Assembly: GCF_010868145.1 (NCBI RefSeq)
Contig: NZ_JAAGUY010000009.1
Location: 124,001-188,000, forward strand
DNA length: 64,000 bases
Reading direction: 5' to 3'
Source: Nocardia cyriacigeorgica
Lineage (GTDB): Bacteria > Actinomycetota > Actinomycetes > Mycobacteriales > Mycobacteriaceae
Every line of letters begins with the position of its first letter. Position 1 is the first letter of the stretch. The translations under genes and the position numbers were made by a program. The notes under the pieces are model-generated. The model was not told the origin of the DNA, did not search any database, and saw only the letters and a list, made by a program, of their open reading frames with translations. Shown in pieces: positions 8,189-17,991 of the stretch.

Positions 8189-9943
8189 GTGTCAGCGGCC
8201 GAGGACGCGTTCTACACGGGTGTACAGAGTTTGGGACTGGTCGCCGGGGGGGTGCGCAACGAACAACACGCGGCCGCTGCCTTCACCACGGCGACCGATC
8301 TCGATCCGGACATGTGCGATGCCTGGCTCGGCCGGGCCATGGCCGGTGAGGTCACCTCCGAGGTGATCTACGGGGCGTATCGCTCCGCGCACAACCTGTA
8401 TCGGGATCAGCAGCGGGCCGGCCTCGCCGACCGCGCGCTGTGGTGCCAGGTCGAGGTCGGCATGTACGGGCTGCGGGTGGCGATGGCCGACCGCGGCCAG
8501 ATCGCCATAGCACAGGCGTGTTTCTACGCCGACGGTGGCGAGTGGCGTGAGGCGGCGGCGATCCTCGACGAGGTGCCCGGCGATGAAGTGGCCGGGTTCG
8601 TTCGCATGTCGCTGCTCTACCGGACCGAGCAATGGACCGAGGTGGTCGCGGCGCGCACCGCGCAGCCCGCTCTCGAGGACGGATTGCTCGATATCGCAGC
8701 CGAACTGATGACGGCCAAGGCGCTCGCGCACCTCGGCCGACTCGGCGAGGCCATGCCGCGCGCACAGCGGATCGTCGAGGACAGTGCCGGGGGCAATCTG
8801 TCCTACATCTGGGCGGACGCGCATTTCCTGCTCGGCATGCTCATGCGTCATAACGGCGATACCGAGGCCGCGGACAAGGTACTCGGTGGCTTGCAGGGTT
8901 CGGGTCTGTGGTCCGAGCGCGAGGAATGGCAGCTGGCGGTCCGGGACAAGTCCTACCGGCTACCCATCACCACACCCGCGCTGATCGCCTCGCGTAGCGA
9001 CCCGTGGGATCCGCGCTCCGGTGACGATCCGGTGGCGGCCGCGGCGACCGCGGCCAAGGCCGAGCGGGAAACCCTGCTGACCGAGGCCTCGGACATGCTG
9101 GACGCACAGATCGGCATGGATTCGGTCAAGGAGCAGGTGGACCGTCTCAAATCAGGTGTGCTGATGGACCAGGTGCGGGCCAAACGTGGTCTCGCCGTCG
9201 AGTCCAAGTCACAGCACCTGATCTTCTCCGGCCCGCCCGGAACCGGCAAAACCACCATCGCGCGCGTGATCGCCAAGATCTTCGCCGGTCTGGGTGTCGT
9301 GCAGAACGCCGAGGTGATCGAGGTGTCGCGCAACGATATGGTCGGCACCCACCTCGGTCATACCGCACCGAAGACCAATGCGCTCATCGATTCGGCACTG
9401 GGCGGAGTGCTGTTCATCGACGAGGCCTACACCCTGATCCAGGAAGGCCTGTCCGGCGGTGACGCTTTCGGTAAGGAGGCCGTCGACACGTTGCTGGCGC
9501 GCATGGAGAACGACCGCGACAAGCTCGTTGTGGTGATCGCTGGATACGAGGAAGAGATCGATCGCTTCCTGGCCTCCAATGATGGTTTGGCCTCCCGCTT
9601 CACCAAACGCATCCGCTTCTCCAGCTATGGTGCCGACGAGCTGACGCAGATCGCCGAACACATCGCGAAGAAGAAGGACTCGATCCTGTCCGAACAGGCG
9701 ATGGAGGTGCTGCGGGATCGTTGCGTGCGGCTGACCGAAGAAACCCGCAACGGCAGGAAACTCATCGACCTCGCGGGCAACGGCCGTTTCATCCGCAACG
9801 TCGTGGAAGCCGCGGAAGCCGAACGTGATTACCGGTTCACTCGCGACAATATGGATATCTCGACGATGACCGACGAGGAACTGATGACCGTCGACGCGTT
9901 CGACGTCACCGCCGCGCTGGCGGGTCTGGCGCCGACCAGGTGA
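8189..9943 (+). CDS. eccA: ESX AAA+ ATPase EccA
   Basis: 584 residues from GTG 8189, preceded by a GGAAGGG run. The N-terminal ~280 residues are helical repeats (TPR-like), as in mycobacterial EccA. The C-terminal CbbX-type AAA+ module has Walker A GPPGTGKT at 348-355 and Walker B LFIDEA at 408-413, followed by the usual sensor and arginine-finger region (...DRFLASNDGLASRFTKRI...). EccA is a cytosolic ATPase thought to act with EspG on PE/PPE substrates before secretion. It is the first gene of the core operon: eccB begins 4 bp after its stop. ESX-4 systems lack EccA, so this is a full-type ESX locus. Confidence 0.95.
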   Translation: MSAAEDAFYTGVQSLGLVAGGVRNEQHAAAAFTTATDLDPDMCDAWLGRAMAGEVTSEVIYGAYRSAHNLYRDQQRAGLADRALWCQVEVGMYGLRVAMADRGQIAIAQACFYADGGEWREAAAILDEVPGDEVAGFVRMSLLYRTEQWTEVVAARTAQPALEDGLLDIAAELMTAKALAHLGRLGEAMPRAQRIVEDSAGGNLSYIWADAHFLLGMLMRHNGDTEAADKVLGGLQGSGLWSEREEWQLAVRDKSYRLPITTPALIASRSDPWDPRSGDDPVAAAATAAKAERETLLTEASDMLDAQIGMDSVKEQVDRLKSGVLMDQVRAKRGLAVESKSQHLIFSGPPGTGKTTIARVIAKIFAGLGVVQNAEVIEVSRNDMVGTHLGHTAPKTNALIDSALGGVLFIDEAYTLIQEGLSGGDAFGKEAVDTLLARMENDRDKLVVVIAGYEEEIDRFLASNDGLASRFTKRIRFSSYGADELTQIAEHIAKKKDSILSEQAMEVLRDRCVRLTEETRNGRKLIDLAGNGRFIRNVVEAAEAERDYRFTRDNMDISTMTDEELMTVDAFDVTAALAGLAPTR

Positions 9944-9947
9944 TCTG

Positions 9948-11504
9948 ATGGCACGCTTCCGGGTGGTGACCAAACACCAGATATCGGGCTGGCGTTTTCT
10001 GCTGCACCGGATCGAGCATGCTCTGGTCCGCCGGGACGCTTCGATGATCGATGATCCGCAACGTGGACGCTCCACCGCGCTGACCATCGGCGTCGCACTG
10101 GCATGTATCGGTGTCGTCGGCGCTGCCGTCATGGCGTTCTTCAAACCGGCGAAGTCGGTGGGTGATTCGAAGATCGTCGCGGACAAGGACACCGGTGCGC
10201 TGTATGTGCGGATCGGTGATCGGTTGCATCCGGCGCTGAATCTGACCTCGGCACGGTTGGTCATCGGGTCTGCCGAAACGCCGGTGCGGGTATCCAACGG
10301 TGAGTTGTCGAAATTCCCGCGCGGCCCGTGGGTCGGCATTCCCGGAGCTCCCGGCAATATCATCGACTCCGGCGAGAAGGATTCGTCGTGGACGGTGTGC
10401 GACACCACGCACACCGGTGCCGCCTCGCCGGTCAACCCGAAGACCGGGCTTCCGACCGTTACCTTGTCCGCGCCGCGGACCACCGCCATCGGCGGGCCGC
10501 TCGAAGTCGATGGGCAGAGCACTCGTTCGTTGACCGGAGCCGAGGCGAGGTTGCTGCGTGACGAGTCCACTACCTGGTTGATCTACTCCGATCCGGAGCA
10601 GGGCTATGTGCGTGCGGCCATCGACCTGGCCGATTCGGCGGTGGTGCTCGCCTTGGGCATCGATCCGACCGCAACGGTGGTCGCCGCGTCCAAGGGGCTC
10701 ATCGATGCCATCCCCGAAGTTCCGCCACTTCGAGTGCCGCAGATCCCCGGTGCCGGCGACATGGCCACCCTGTCCACCGGCCTGACCGTGCCGGTGGGAT
10801 CGGTGCTGACGGCGTCTGCTGCCGAGGAGGAAGGCGCGACCTACGTGGTGTCGCAGTCCGGTGTCGTGCGGGTGAGCGAGGTGTTGGCGGCGATGATTCG
10901 CAATGCCGACTCCCAGGGCGCCATCTCACGGCGGACTGTCGGGCCTGATGTCATCGCGGCCAATCTCCGGCCGGGTGCGTGGCCGGGGACCGCGACCTAC
11001 CCGGCGGGTCCTGTGCAGATCGTGGAGCCGGAACGGTTCGGCGTCACCTGCTACCACTGGTCGAAGGCCGACGGCGACACGGCCGCGTCCACCGAACTGC
11101 TTGCGGGGGACCGGCTGCCGTTGACCACAGAGGAACAGCGACGCACCGTCTCACTGGTGACGGCGCAGACGTCGCAGGGCAGTACCGCCGACTCCGCCTA
11201 CCTTCCCCGCACGACCGGCCGCTTCGTTCAGATCACCGGGTCCGACCGCACTTCACCGTTGCGCGAATCGCTGTTCTGGATTTCCGACAGCGGCGTGCGC
11301 TACGGCATCGATGTCGGTGAGGCAGGCAGCCCCGACGCTAGACAGGTATTGGCCGCACTGGCATTACGTAGTCCCGTACCAGCCCCATGGAGCATTGTGT
11401 CGTTGTTCGCGGTCGGTCCGACCCTGTCGCAGGCCGACGCCCGCATCGTGCATGACGGAATCCCGGCCGACAAGACCGGCGTAGGTTTCGGCGCGCCGTC
11501 GTGA
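9948..11504 (+). CDS. eccB: ESX membrane core protein EccB
   Basis: 518 residues; the ATG lies 4 bp after eccA. The N-terminal motif VTKHQISGWRFLLHRIEHALVRRD is typical of EccB and precedes one transmembrane segment (~residues 48-66, LTIGVALACIGVVGAAVMAFF). The rest is the periplasmic repeat domain, with paired cysteines and many beta-strand repeats (KIVADKDTGALYVRIGDRLHPALNLTSARLV). EccB is part of the EccBCDE inner-membrane complex and forms its periplasmic centre. The last 4 bp (GTGA) overlap the start of eccC, indicating translational coupling. Confidence 0.95.
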   Translation: MARFRVVTKHQISGWRFLLHRIEHALVRRDASMIDDPQRGRSTALTIGVALACIGVVGAAVMAFFKPAKSVGDSKIVADKDTGALYVRIGDRLHPALNLTSARLVIGSAETPVRVSNGELSKFPRGPWVGIPGAPGNIIDSGEKDSSWTVCDTTHTGAASPVNPKTGLPTVTLSAPRTTAIGGPLEVDGQSTRSLTGAEARLLRDESTTWLIYSDPEQGYVRAAIDLADSAVVLALGIDPTATVVAASKGLIDAIPEVPPLRVPQIPGAGDMATLSTGLTVPVGSVLTASAAEEEGATYVVSQSGVVRVSEVLAAMIRNADSQGAISRRTVGPDVIAANLRPGAWPGTATYPAGPVQIVEPERFGVTCYHWSKADGDTAASTELLAGDRLPLTTEEQRRTVSLVTAQTSQGSTADSAYLPRTTGRFVQITGSDRTSPLRESLFWISDSGVRYGIDVGEAGSPDARQVLAALALRSPVPAPWSIVSLFAVGPTLSQADARIVHDGIPADKTGVGFGAPS

Positions 11505-14500
11505 CCGCAACTCGCCGATTCGTCCGTCCGGCCCGGATGGTCCGCGGCCCCAAAGCCCCCGCGGTGACCGAACTGCGATTGCAGCCACCGACCGAACTCC
11601 CCAAACCGGTTCCGCCCTCCAAGTTCAAGGTCATCCTTCCCGTCATCATGGTGGCGGCGATGGTCGGCATGATGGTGATGCTCTTCCGCAGCGGCATGAC
11701 CATGTCACCAATGATGCTGTTCTTCCCCATGATGATGATGGTGTCGATGCTCGGCATGATGGGCGGACAGTTCAGTGGTGGCGGGGGCGGAAACTCGGCG
11801 GCGAGCCTCAACGAGGAACGCAAGGACTATCTGCGCAGCATCACCGACAACCGTAAGACCGTGCACGACGCCGAGCGGGATCTGCACACCTACCTGCGCT
11901 ACACCCATCCCGGCCCCGCCGAGATCGCCCGCTTGGTCGGCGGTAGACGGATGTGGGAGGTGCAGGTCGCGAGCCCGCAGTTCCTACGTGTGCGGATCGG
12001 ACGTGGTCGGATCGCCAATCAGGTCCGGGTCATCGTGCCGGAGGCGGCGCCCACCTCGGATCTGGATCCGGTGGGTGTGGTCGAGCTGACCCGGTTCGCG
12101 AAGGCGTACTCGACGGTCGGCGGGATGCCGGTCGCGATCAATATGCTGTCCGCGCCGCAGATCGGCTTCGACGGCGACGCGGTTGCCGTGGCCGGTTTGA
12201 TCCGCGCGATGGTGGCGGAGGCCGTGGTGTTGCACGGCCCGGACCAGGTGGCGGTCGCCGCGGCGCTGACCGATCCCGATGCGCCCGAGTGGGCGTGGCT
12301 GAAGTGGTTGCCGCATACGCAGCATCCCAGCGATACCGATGCCATCGGTGCGACCCGCATGGTGTACCGCAGCGTCGGCGAGTTGCGGGCCAAGGTGCTG
12401 GCCGGGCTCAATCGCGGACCGTTCTCCGCCAACAGCGAGCCTGCCCTCGACCGCAAACATCATCTGCTGATCGTCGATGTCGGTGGGCAAGCCAACGAGC
12501 GTGATATTTCCGGCATCGATGGCTGCACCTGGTTGCGGCTCGGATCCTCCGAGCATTCACTGCCACGCGCTCTGAAATTCACCGTCGAGGCCGACCGCTC
12601 GCTCAATGAGCTGACCCCGCGGGGTGCCCGGCGCGTTGGTGTCGCGGACACCATGTCGTTGCCGGCGATGACCGCGCTGGCCCGTCGGGTGGCGCCATTC
12701 CGGCTGTCCACGGTGGTGGAGGCGGTGGCCGCCGAACAAGCCGGCGGTGGCACCTCCTGGGAGGAGATGGTCGGGCTCGCCGACCCCGGCGCGATCCGGG
12801 TCGACCAGCAATGGCCGATGCGGCGCGACAGCGACCGGGCGCGGCTCAATATCCCGTTCGGGCATGATCCTGCCGGAGCGCTTGTCTTCCTGGACATCAA
12901 GGAATCGGCCGAGGAGGGTATGGGCCCGCACGGCATGTGCATCGGCGCCACCGGCTCGGGCAAGTCGGAATTCCTGCGCACGCTGGTGCTTTCGGCCGTG
13001 GCGACCCATTCACCGGACACGCTGAACCTGCTGTTGGTGGACTTCAAGGGTGGCGCGACCTTCCTCGGTTTCGATCGGCTCTCACATGTGACCGCCGTCG
13101 TCACCAACATGGAGGAAGAGTCCGACCTGGTCACCCGTATGGAGGACGTGATCAACGGCGAGATGGTGCGCCGTCAGCGGATTCTGCGCGACGCGGGCAA
13201 CTTCGCCAATGTCGCCGACTACGAACGGGCCAGGGAACAGGGCGCGGATCTGGCGCCACTTCCGACGCTGTTCATCATCCTGGACGAGTTCGCCGAACTG
13301 CTCGAGCACTACCCGGACTTCTCGAAACTGTTCGTCGCGATCGGGCGTCTGGGCCGATCACTACGCATCCACCTGCTGTTGTCGTCGCAGAAGGTGCCCG
13401 CAAACCGGATGGGTGAGCTCGAGGCACACCTGTCCTATCGGGTGGCATTGCGCACCAACCAGACCAGCGACTCCCGCGACGCCATCGGCACCGCCGACGC
13501 CTATCACCTTCCGAAGAAGCCGGGTTCGGGCTATCTGCGGGTCGGTTCCGGGGATCTCCAGCGGTTTCAGGCGACCTATGTCGGTGACACGTATACGCCC
13601 CGGGCGGCGGTCTCGAACGCGAGCGCGAGCAGCCGGGCACGGCGGCCGGGCGGTGGCTACCGGCCGCCGCAACGGTTCACCACCGGCCCGATATCCGAGG
13701 CACGGCCCGCCGTCGTCGAGCAGGCGCCGACGGCGGCCCAGCCGGACAACGCCGACGCTGACCAGATCACCGTGATGGAATCGGTGCTGCAGCAGCTGGC
13801 CGGGCATGGCAGACCGGCGCACAAAATGTGGCTGCCACCGTTGAACACTCCGCCCACCCTCGACCGCTTTGCCGACGGCGTGGAACCTGGCTCGCTGCGC
13901 GTACCGGTCGCATTGATCGACCGGCCACGCCAGCAGCGGCAGGACGTGTGGTCGGCCGATCTCTCCGGTGCCGGCGGTCATATGGCGGTCGTCGGTGGCC
14001 CACAGTCCGGTAAGTCGACCGCGTTGCAGACTTTCATTCTGTCCGCCGCGCTGACCCACACCCCGGAGCAGGTCCAGTTCTACTGCCTGGACTTCTCCGG
14101 TGGCGCGTTGGCGGCATTGCGGGGCCTGCCGCATGTCGGGTCCGTCGCGGGTGCTCGCGACGAGGATCGGATCCGGCGCACGATCGCGCTGATCACCAAC
14201 CTGCTCGAGGCCAGGCAGAACCTGTTCGCCGAGTTCGGTATCGACACCATCCGCAAGTTCCGCGCAATGCGTAATGATTACGGTGGCCGCCCACCGTGGG
14301 TGGATCGGGACCCATACGGCGATGTCTTCCTGGTGATCGACGGCTGGGACATCGGCTTCGCCACCAACGGGCCCTATTTCGACGAGTACGGCTCGACGAT
14401 GGAGCAGATCGCCCTGCAAGGCCTGAACTTCGGCATCCACCTCGTCGTCTCCAGCTCCCGCTGGATCGCGATCCGGCCGTCGGTCAAGGACATGATCCAG

Positions 14501-15514
14501 ACCCGGATCGAGATGCGACTCGGCGACCTGACCGACACCACGTTCAACACCCACCGCAATGTCGTCGCCGCTATTCCAGCCGATCGGCCCGGTCGCTGCA
14601 TTTCCACCGAGGCACTGCACATGTTCACCGCACTGCCGCGCATCGATGGTGTGGCCGACGCGGACTCGGCTGCCGACGGGCTTGCCGCAGCGATCAGCGA
14701 GGTCGGCCGCCGCTATCAAGGGCGAAGGGCGCCAGAGGTCAAACTGCTGCCCGCGCAGCTTTCCTTCGAAGAGATCCCGGCTCGACCTGCGCCGACGAAT
14801 CTCGCCGAGCGCCTGGTGATTCCGTTCGGTGTGCGCGAATCCGATCTCAGCGCCGCTGCCATCGATTTCGGCGTCTCGACCCACTTCCTGGTGCTCGGTT
14901 CGTCCGGATCGGGTAAGTCGTCGGTGCTGGGGGCGCTACTGGAATCGATTACCCGGCAGTTCGATGCCTCGCAGGCCCGTATCCTGCTCATCGACTATCG
15001 CCGCAGGCATCTCGGTGCGGTACCCGAGGACATGCTGATCGCACATCTGACGAATGAGCGTGATGTCATCGAAGGGCTGCCACCGCTGATCTCGAAGATG
15101 CGTGGCAGGCGTCCACCGGATTCGGTGACCACACGCCAGCTCGCGGAGCGGTCCTGGTGGTCGGGGCCCGAGGTGTTCGTCTTTGTCGACGACTACCACA
15201 TGGTGGTACAGCGCGGCGGGCTCAACCCGCTCGAGCCGATGAAGGAGATCCTCGTCGACGGCCGCGACACCGGCCTGCACGCGATCATGGCGCGCAATAT
15301 CGCTCAGGCGGATACGGCCCTGTACGACAATGTCATCGGACAGATCAAGAATCTGAACTCCTCCGGTTTGATCATGGACGGCACTCGCCAGGATGGCGTG
15401 CTGTTGGGCGATGTCCGCCCGACCAAGCAGCCGCCCGGCCGCGGAATCCTGATGGAGCCGATGCTTTCTCGGCGCGATCTGGTCCAGTCGGCGTGGATAC
15501 CACCACGGTTGTGA
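11501..15514 (+). CDS. eccC: ESX FtsK/SpoIIIE-type ATPase EccC (single fused chain)
   Basis: 1337 residues from GTG 11501, which overlaps the eccB stop. Two membrane segments lie near residues 43-62 and 67-90, the second very methionine-rich. Three P-loop ATPase domains follow, with Walker A sequences GATGSGKS (482-489), GGPQSGKS (832-839) and GSSGSGKS (1133-1140). The domain order matches mycobacterial EccC, where the first ATPase drives transport and the third binds Esx substrate signals. The gene is one chain, as in ESX-3 and ESX-5, not split as in ESX-1. It is followed by dyad A and the PE/PPE genes. Confidence 0.97.
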   Translation: MTATRRFVRPARMVRGPKAPAVTELRLQPPTELPKPVPPSKFKVILPVIMVAAMVGMMVMLFRSGMTMSPMMLFFPMMMMVSMLGMMGGQFSGGGGGNSAASLNEERKDYLRSITDNRKTVHDAERDLHTYLRYTHPGPAEIARLVGGRRMWEVQVASPQFLRVRIGRGRIANQVRVIVPEAAPTSDLDPVGVVELTRFAKAYSTVGGMPVAINMLSAPQIGFDGDAVAVAGLIRAMVAEAVVLHGPDQVAVAAALTDPDAPEWAWLKWLPHTQHPSDTDAIGATRMVYRSVGELRAKVLAGLNRGPFSANSEPALDRKHHLLIVDVGGQANERDISGIDGCTWLRLGSSEHSLPRALKFTVEADRSLNELTPRGARRVGVADTMSLPAMTALARRVAPFRLSTVVEAVAAEQAGGGTSWEEMVGLADPGAIRVDQQWPMRRDSDRARLNIPFGHDPAGALVFLDIKESAEEGMGPHGMCIGATGSGKSEFLRTLVLSAVATHSPDTLNLLLVDFKGGATFLGFDRLSHVTAVVTNMEEESDLVTRMEDVINGEMVRRQRILRDAGNFANVADYERAREQGADLAPLPTLFIILDEFAELLEHYPDFSKLFVAIGRLGRSLRIHLLLSSQKVPANRMGELEAHLSYRVALRTNQTSDSRDAIGTADAYHLPKKPGSGYLRVGSGDLQRFQATYVGDTYTPRAAVSNASASSRARRPGGGYRPPQRFTTGPISEARPAVVEQAPTAAQPDNADADQITVMESVLQQLAGHGRPAHKMWLPPLNTPPTLDRFADGVEPGSLRVPVALIDRPRQQRQDVWSADLSGAGGHMAVVGGPQSGKSTALQTFILSAALTHTPEQVQFYCLDFSGGALAALRGLPHVGSVAGARDEDRIRRTIALITNLLEARQNLFAEFGIDTIRKFRAMRNDYGGRPPWVDRDPYGDVFLVIDGWDIGFATNGPYFDEYGSTMEQIALQGLNFGIHLVVSSSRWIAIRPSVKDMIQTRIEMRLGDLTDTTFNTHRNVVAAIPADRPGRCISTEALHMFTALPRIDGVADADSAADGLAAAISEVGRRYQGRRAPEVKLLPAQLSFEEIPARPAPTNLAERLVIPFGVRESDLSAAAIDFGVSTHFLVLGSSGSGKSSVLGALLESITRQFDASQARILLIDYRRRHLGAVPEDMLIAHLTNERDVIEGLPPLISKMRGRRPPDSVTTRQLAERSWWSGPEVFVFVDDYHMVVQRGGLNPLEPMKEILVDGRDTGLHAIMARNIAQADTALYDNVIGQIKNLNSSGLIMDGTRQDGVLLGDVRPTKQPPGRGILMEPMLSRRDLVQSAWIPPRL

Positions 15515-15524
15515 TGTGTGAGAC

Positions 15525-15540
15525 TTCCCACTGTTGGGTA
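15525..15540. promoter_or_regulatory. Dyad A inverted repeat, TTCCC-ACTGTT-GGGTA
   Basis: One base off the perfect dyad, 10 bp after the eccC stop and 69 bp before the PE gene. It marks a likely internal promoter for the secreted-substrate genes. Confidence 0.45.
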
Positions 15541-15608
15541 TGACTTACCGTTCTTTTCAGAACCGGCTCGCGCCGAGCCCGGTTCGTGACGCTGATTGGA
15601 GTAATGAG

Positions 15609-15932
15609 ATGACGCTCCCTCTTAATGTCTCGTCCGAACACCTGCTGTCGACCAGTGCCGGCATGGGTTTTGATCAGGCCGCATTCGAGGCCGCTCTCGT
15701 GCACGCCGCACCGGGTACGCAAGCAATGCCCGCAGCCCTGGACGTGGTGGTCAGCGGACCCGCGGCCGCGGTCTTGAACGCCGCCGGTATGGACTTCCTC
15801 GGCATCATCGGCGACGGTGCCTTCAAGCGACGCAATGGTGGCGAGGTGCTGAAGCCGGTCGCGGTCGAATACACTGCCAACGACATCGCCTCGGGTGGCA
15901 GAGTCTCCAGCCTCAGCCCGGCTTTCCTGTAA
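15609..15932 (+). CDS. PE-family protein
   Basis: 107 residues from ATG 15609, with a GGAG shortly before; ORF-extending upstream starts lack a ribosome site and would overlap dyad A. The protein is a single Ala-rich helical hairpin of the PE type (FDQAAFEAALVHAAPGTQAMPAALDVVV... AGMDFLGIIGDGAF) and ends in Y88-T-A-N-D92, a YxxxD type VII signal. It is immediately followed by a PPE gene; PE and PPE proteins form heterodimers recognised by EspG. The position after eccC is that of PE5 in mycobacterial ESX-3. The literal Pro-Glu dipeptide is absent, as is common outside mycobacteria. Confidence 0.75.
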   Translation: MTLPLNVSSEHLLSTSAGMGFDQAAFEAALVHAAPGTQAMPAALDVVVSGPAAAVLNAAGMDFLGIIGDGAFKRRNGGEVLKPVAVEYTANDIASGGRVSSLSPAFL

Positions 15933-15962
15933 ACACGGAAGCCACTGGGAAGAGGAGGCTTT

Positions 15963-17291
15963 GTGCCAATCTTCGCTGCCGATCCGTTGTTCTGGCTGTC
16001 GTTCAATCTGCACACGGGCCCCGGATCGATTCCCATGATCGGTGCGGCGACTTCCTATCGCGCGCTCGCCGAAACCTTGCGCATCGCAGCATCGAGCTCG
16101 GACGGTCATACCGCTGGCCTGGCGTACAACTGGGAAGGCGATACGGCGAACAAGGCACTCGCCGCCTATCGGCGACACACGGACTGGCTTCGGCGGACGG
16201 CTCAACACGCGGACATGATCTCTGAACGCTGCCTGAACCAGGCTCGCTTGTATGAGGCAGCTCGTGCGGAGATGCCGCACTATGCCGAGATCGCCGCGAA
16301 TCGGACGCGGGCGGTTGCGTTGGCAGCGTCGTCCGGAACGGCGGTCGGCATGGCCGCGATGGCGATCAACGAGGCTGAATACGCCGCGATGGCGGCGTTG
16401 GCAGTGCACTCGATGGCTACCTATGCCGCGGCTTCGGAGGCGAATGTCGTATTGCCGCCCGCGGAACCGGCGCCGCATATCGTGGCCCCAGGGGCCGGAG
16501 GCGGCGGTGGTCCGCTGAACCTGTTGCCAGGCGGTGGCGGTTCGACGTCAAACGATGTCGGTCGCGGTCCGGGTGACACCGGCGGCGGTCAGGGACCGGA
16601 TGGTCCGGGACCGTCGAGCCCACGTCCGGGTGATCCCGGCAGCGGGGGTCCGTCCGACCCTGGCAGCACGGGGCCAACTGATCCCGGCTCCGGTCCGCCT
16701 GGCACTTCCGATCCGGCTCCGCCGACCGGCAACGGCGGACCAGGAGAAAGTCTGCCCGGCGAGGGTCAACTTCCACCAAGCGATTCGATGGCAGGTCCGG
16801 AAACGCTGGGGGATATGCCGATCGACGGTCCCGACGGACCCATCGATCCTTCATCGGTGGATTCGTCGTATTTCGGAACGACGCCTGGATCGAGAACCCT
16901 TGATGGGTTGACCGGTGGTGTGGGCAGTTCGGTCGCTCTCAACCTGGCGCGCGGTGGTATCGGCGGTATGCCCGGCGTGGCCACGGGATTCCGGATGCCG
17001 GCCAACTGGACGCTGCGCGCCCCCGGTGCGACTTTCGGGGCGTCGCTCCCTCCTGCGGGCGGTGCGCCTCCCGCGCGAAAGATGCCGCCGCGCGGCGCGA
17101 TCGCACCGAACGCCCGCCGCAGACGACGCGACCGCGAAGAGTTGCGCAAGCCTGCCGCGGTCTACACCCCAGGCGAAACCCAGGAGGTGCCCGAACTGGA
17201 GAAACCCCCGGCCATCGGTGTCATCGAATACCACGACGAGGACACCACTTCGCAGCACAAGGAAGTCCTCGGCGAACCAGTCCGAGGCTGA
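15963..17291 (+). CDS. PPE-family protein with Pro/Gly-rich tail
   Basis: 442 residues from GTG 15963, with GAGGAGG 5 nt upstream. Residues 1-175 match the PPE fold: FWLSFNLHTGPGSIPMIGAATSYRALA at the start, W-E-G in NWEGDTANKALAAYRRHTDWL, and long Ala-rich helices that would pair with PE and expose the EspG-binding tip. Residues ~185-300 are a Gly/Pro/Ser linker, followed by a ~140-residue basic, Pro-rich C-terminus (ARKMPPRGAIAPNARRRRRDREELRKP) ending in an acidic tail. It is predicted to be secreted as a PE/PPE pair through this ESX system. The charged tail differs from mycobacterial PPE4 and has no assigned role. Confidence 0.85.
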   Translation: MPIFAADPLFWLSFNLHTGPGSIPMIGAATSYRALAETLRIAASSSDGHTAGLAYNWEGDTANKALAAYRRHTDWLRRTAQHADMISERCLNQARLYEAARAEMPHYAEIAANRTRAVALAASSGTAVGMAAMAINEAEYAAMAALAVHSMATYAAASEANVVLPPAEPAPHIVAPGAGGGGGPLNLLPGGGGSTSNDVGRGPGDTGGGQGPDGPGPSSPRPGDPGSGGPSDPGSTGPTDPGSGPPGTSDPAPPTGNGGPGESLPGEGQLPPSDSMAGPETLGDMPIDGPDGPIDPSSVDSSYFGTTPGSRTLDGLTGGVGSSVALNLARGGIGGMPGVATGFRMPANWTLRAPGATFGASLPPAGGAPPARKMPPRGAIAPNARRRRRDREELRKPAAVYTPGETQEVPELEKPPAIGVIEYHDEDTTSQHKEVLGEPVRG

Positions 17292-17319
17292 GTACAGGCA
17301 TACCTGGAAGGAATGAAGA

Positions 17320-17631
17320 ATGGCTATCTCGTACACCGGTGCACCGGAGGATGTGCAGGCGTTCGGTGACAAGTTCCATGGACATGTCAACACCATGTCC
17401 GGTCATATCTCGGCGCTCGACAACGTCAAGGAGCAGTTCCGCGGAGCTGTCAATAATTCGGCTACCGGCACCGCGATTCAGACGAGCTTCGGCAACGCGA
17501 TTGCCAAAGGGCAACAGTTGCGCGACTTTCTGCAGCAGGCTGCCGACGTCATGAAGGCGAACGGCGCGGCGATGGACAACGTAGCCCAGGAGGGCGCGGG
17601 TCAGATCGCGAAGGGCGACTACAACTTCTGA
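17320..17631 (+). CDS. WXG100-family protein (EsxB/EsxG position)
   Basis: 103 residues, with a GGAAGG ribosome site before the ATG. It is a helix-turn-helix hairpin of WXG100 length, but the turn reads F40-R-G42 instead of WxG. No C-terminal YxxxD/E is present; the protein ends in KGDYNF. It is the first of an esx pair, 28 bp after the PPE gene and 40 bp before its partner. Esx heterodimers are the main secreted substrates and also activate EccC. By gene order this is the EsxG/EsxB equivalent. Confidence 0.85.
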   Translation: MAISYTGAPEDVQAFGDKFHGHVNTMSGHISALDNVKEQFRGAVNNSATGTAIQTSFGNAIAKGQQLRDFLQQAADVMKANGAAMDNVAQEGAGQIAKGDYNF

Positions 17632-17671
17632 GCCGACCGGTTGGGTCGATTTCTGAAAGGAAGAATTACAA

Positions 17672-17974
17672 ATGCGCAACGATTACATGCTCTCCGACGA
17701 ACTCGCGAAAGCGACGAGGGCTTTGCTGGGTCAGATGGACATCGATGCCGGCGAGCGGACGGCGCTGGTCAACCTGGTGACCTCGGCATTCCAAGGTGAG
17801 GCCGGTAGCTCGAATGGTGTTTTCCAGAGGGAGTTCACCCGGAGGGTGGACGAATATGATCAGGCGCTCGCGCAGTTGAACACGACAATCGCCAACGTGA
17901 CCGGTGTCGGTGGAACAACGCACGCCCGCGACAAGCTCGAAGCCGCCAAGTACGATGCCATTCTTGGCCTCTGA
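17672..17974 (+). CDS. WXG100-family protein (EsxA/EsxH position)
   Basis: 100 residues with a GAAAGGAAG ribosome site. It is a helical hairpin whose turn reads F40-Q-G42, the same position as the FRG of its partner, so both proteins replace the WxG tryptophan by phenylalanine. Charged helices (REFTRRVDEYDQALAQLNTTIANV) follow. No clear YxxxD/E end signal is visible, so pair recognition may use another feature. It sits between the first esx gene and espG, as in ESX-3 loci. Confidence 0.8.
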   Translation: MRNDYMLSDELAKATRALLGQMDIDAGERTALVNLVTSAFQGEAGSSNGVFQREFTRRVDEYDQALAQLNTTIANVTGVGGTTHARDKLEAAKYDAILGL

Positions 17975-17991
17975 CGGAGCCCCGCACAATC

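Noticed and set aside
13361..14884. 507-codon leftward open frame opposite eccC
   Set aside because: Shadow of eccC, whose three ATPase motifs are intact.
16500..16800. Repetitive GC-rich stretch in the PPE gene as a repeat array
   Set aside because: It codes for an irregular Gly/Pro/Ser linker without a constant repeat unit; no CRISPR-like spacing.
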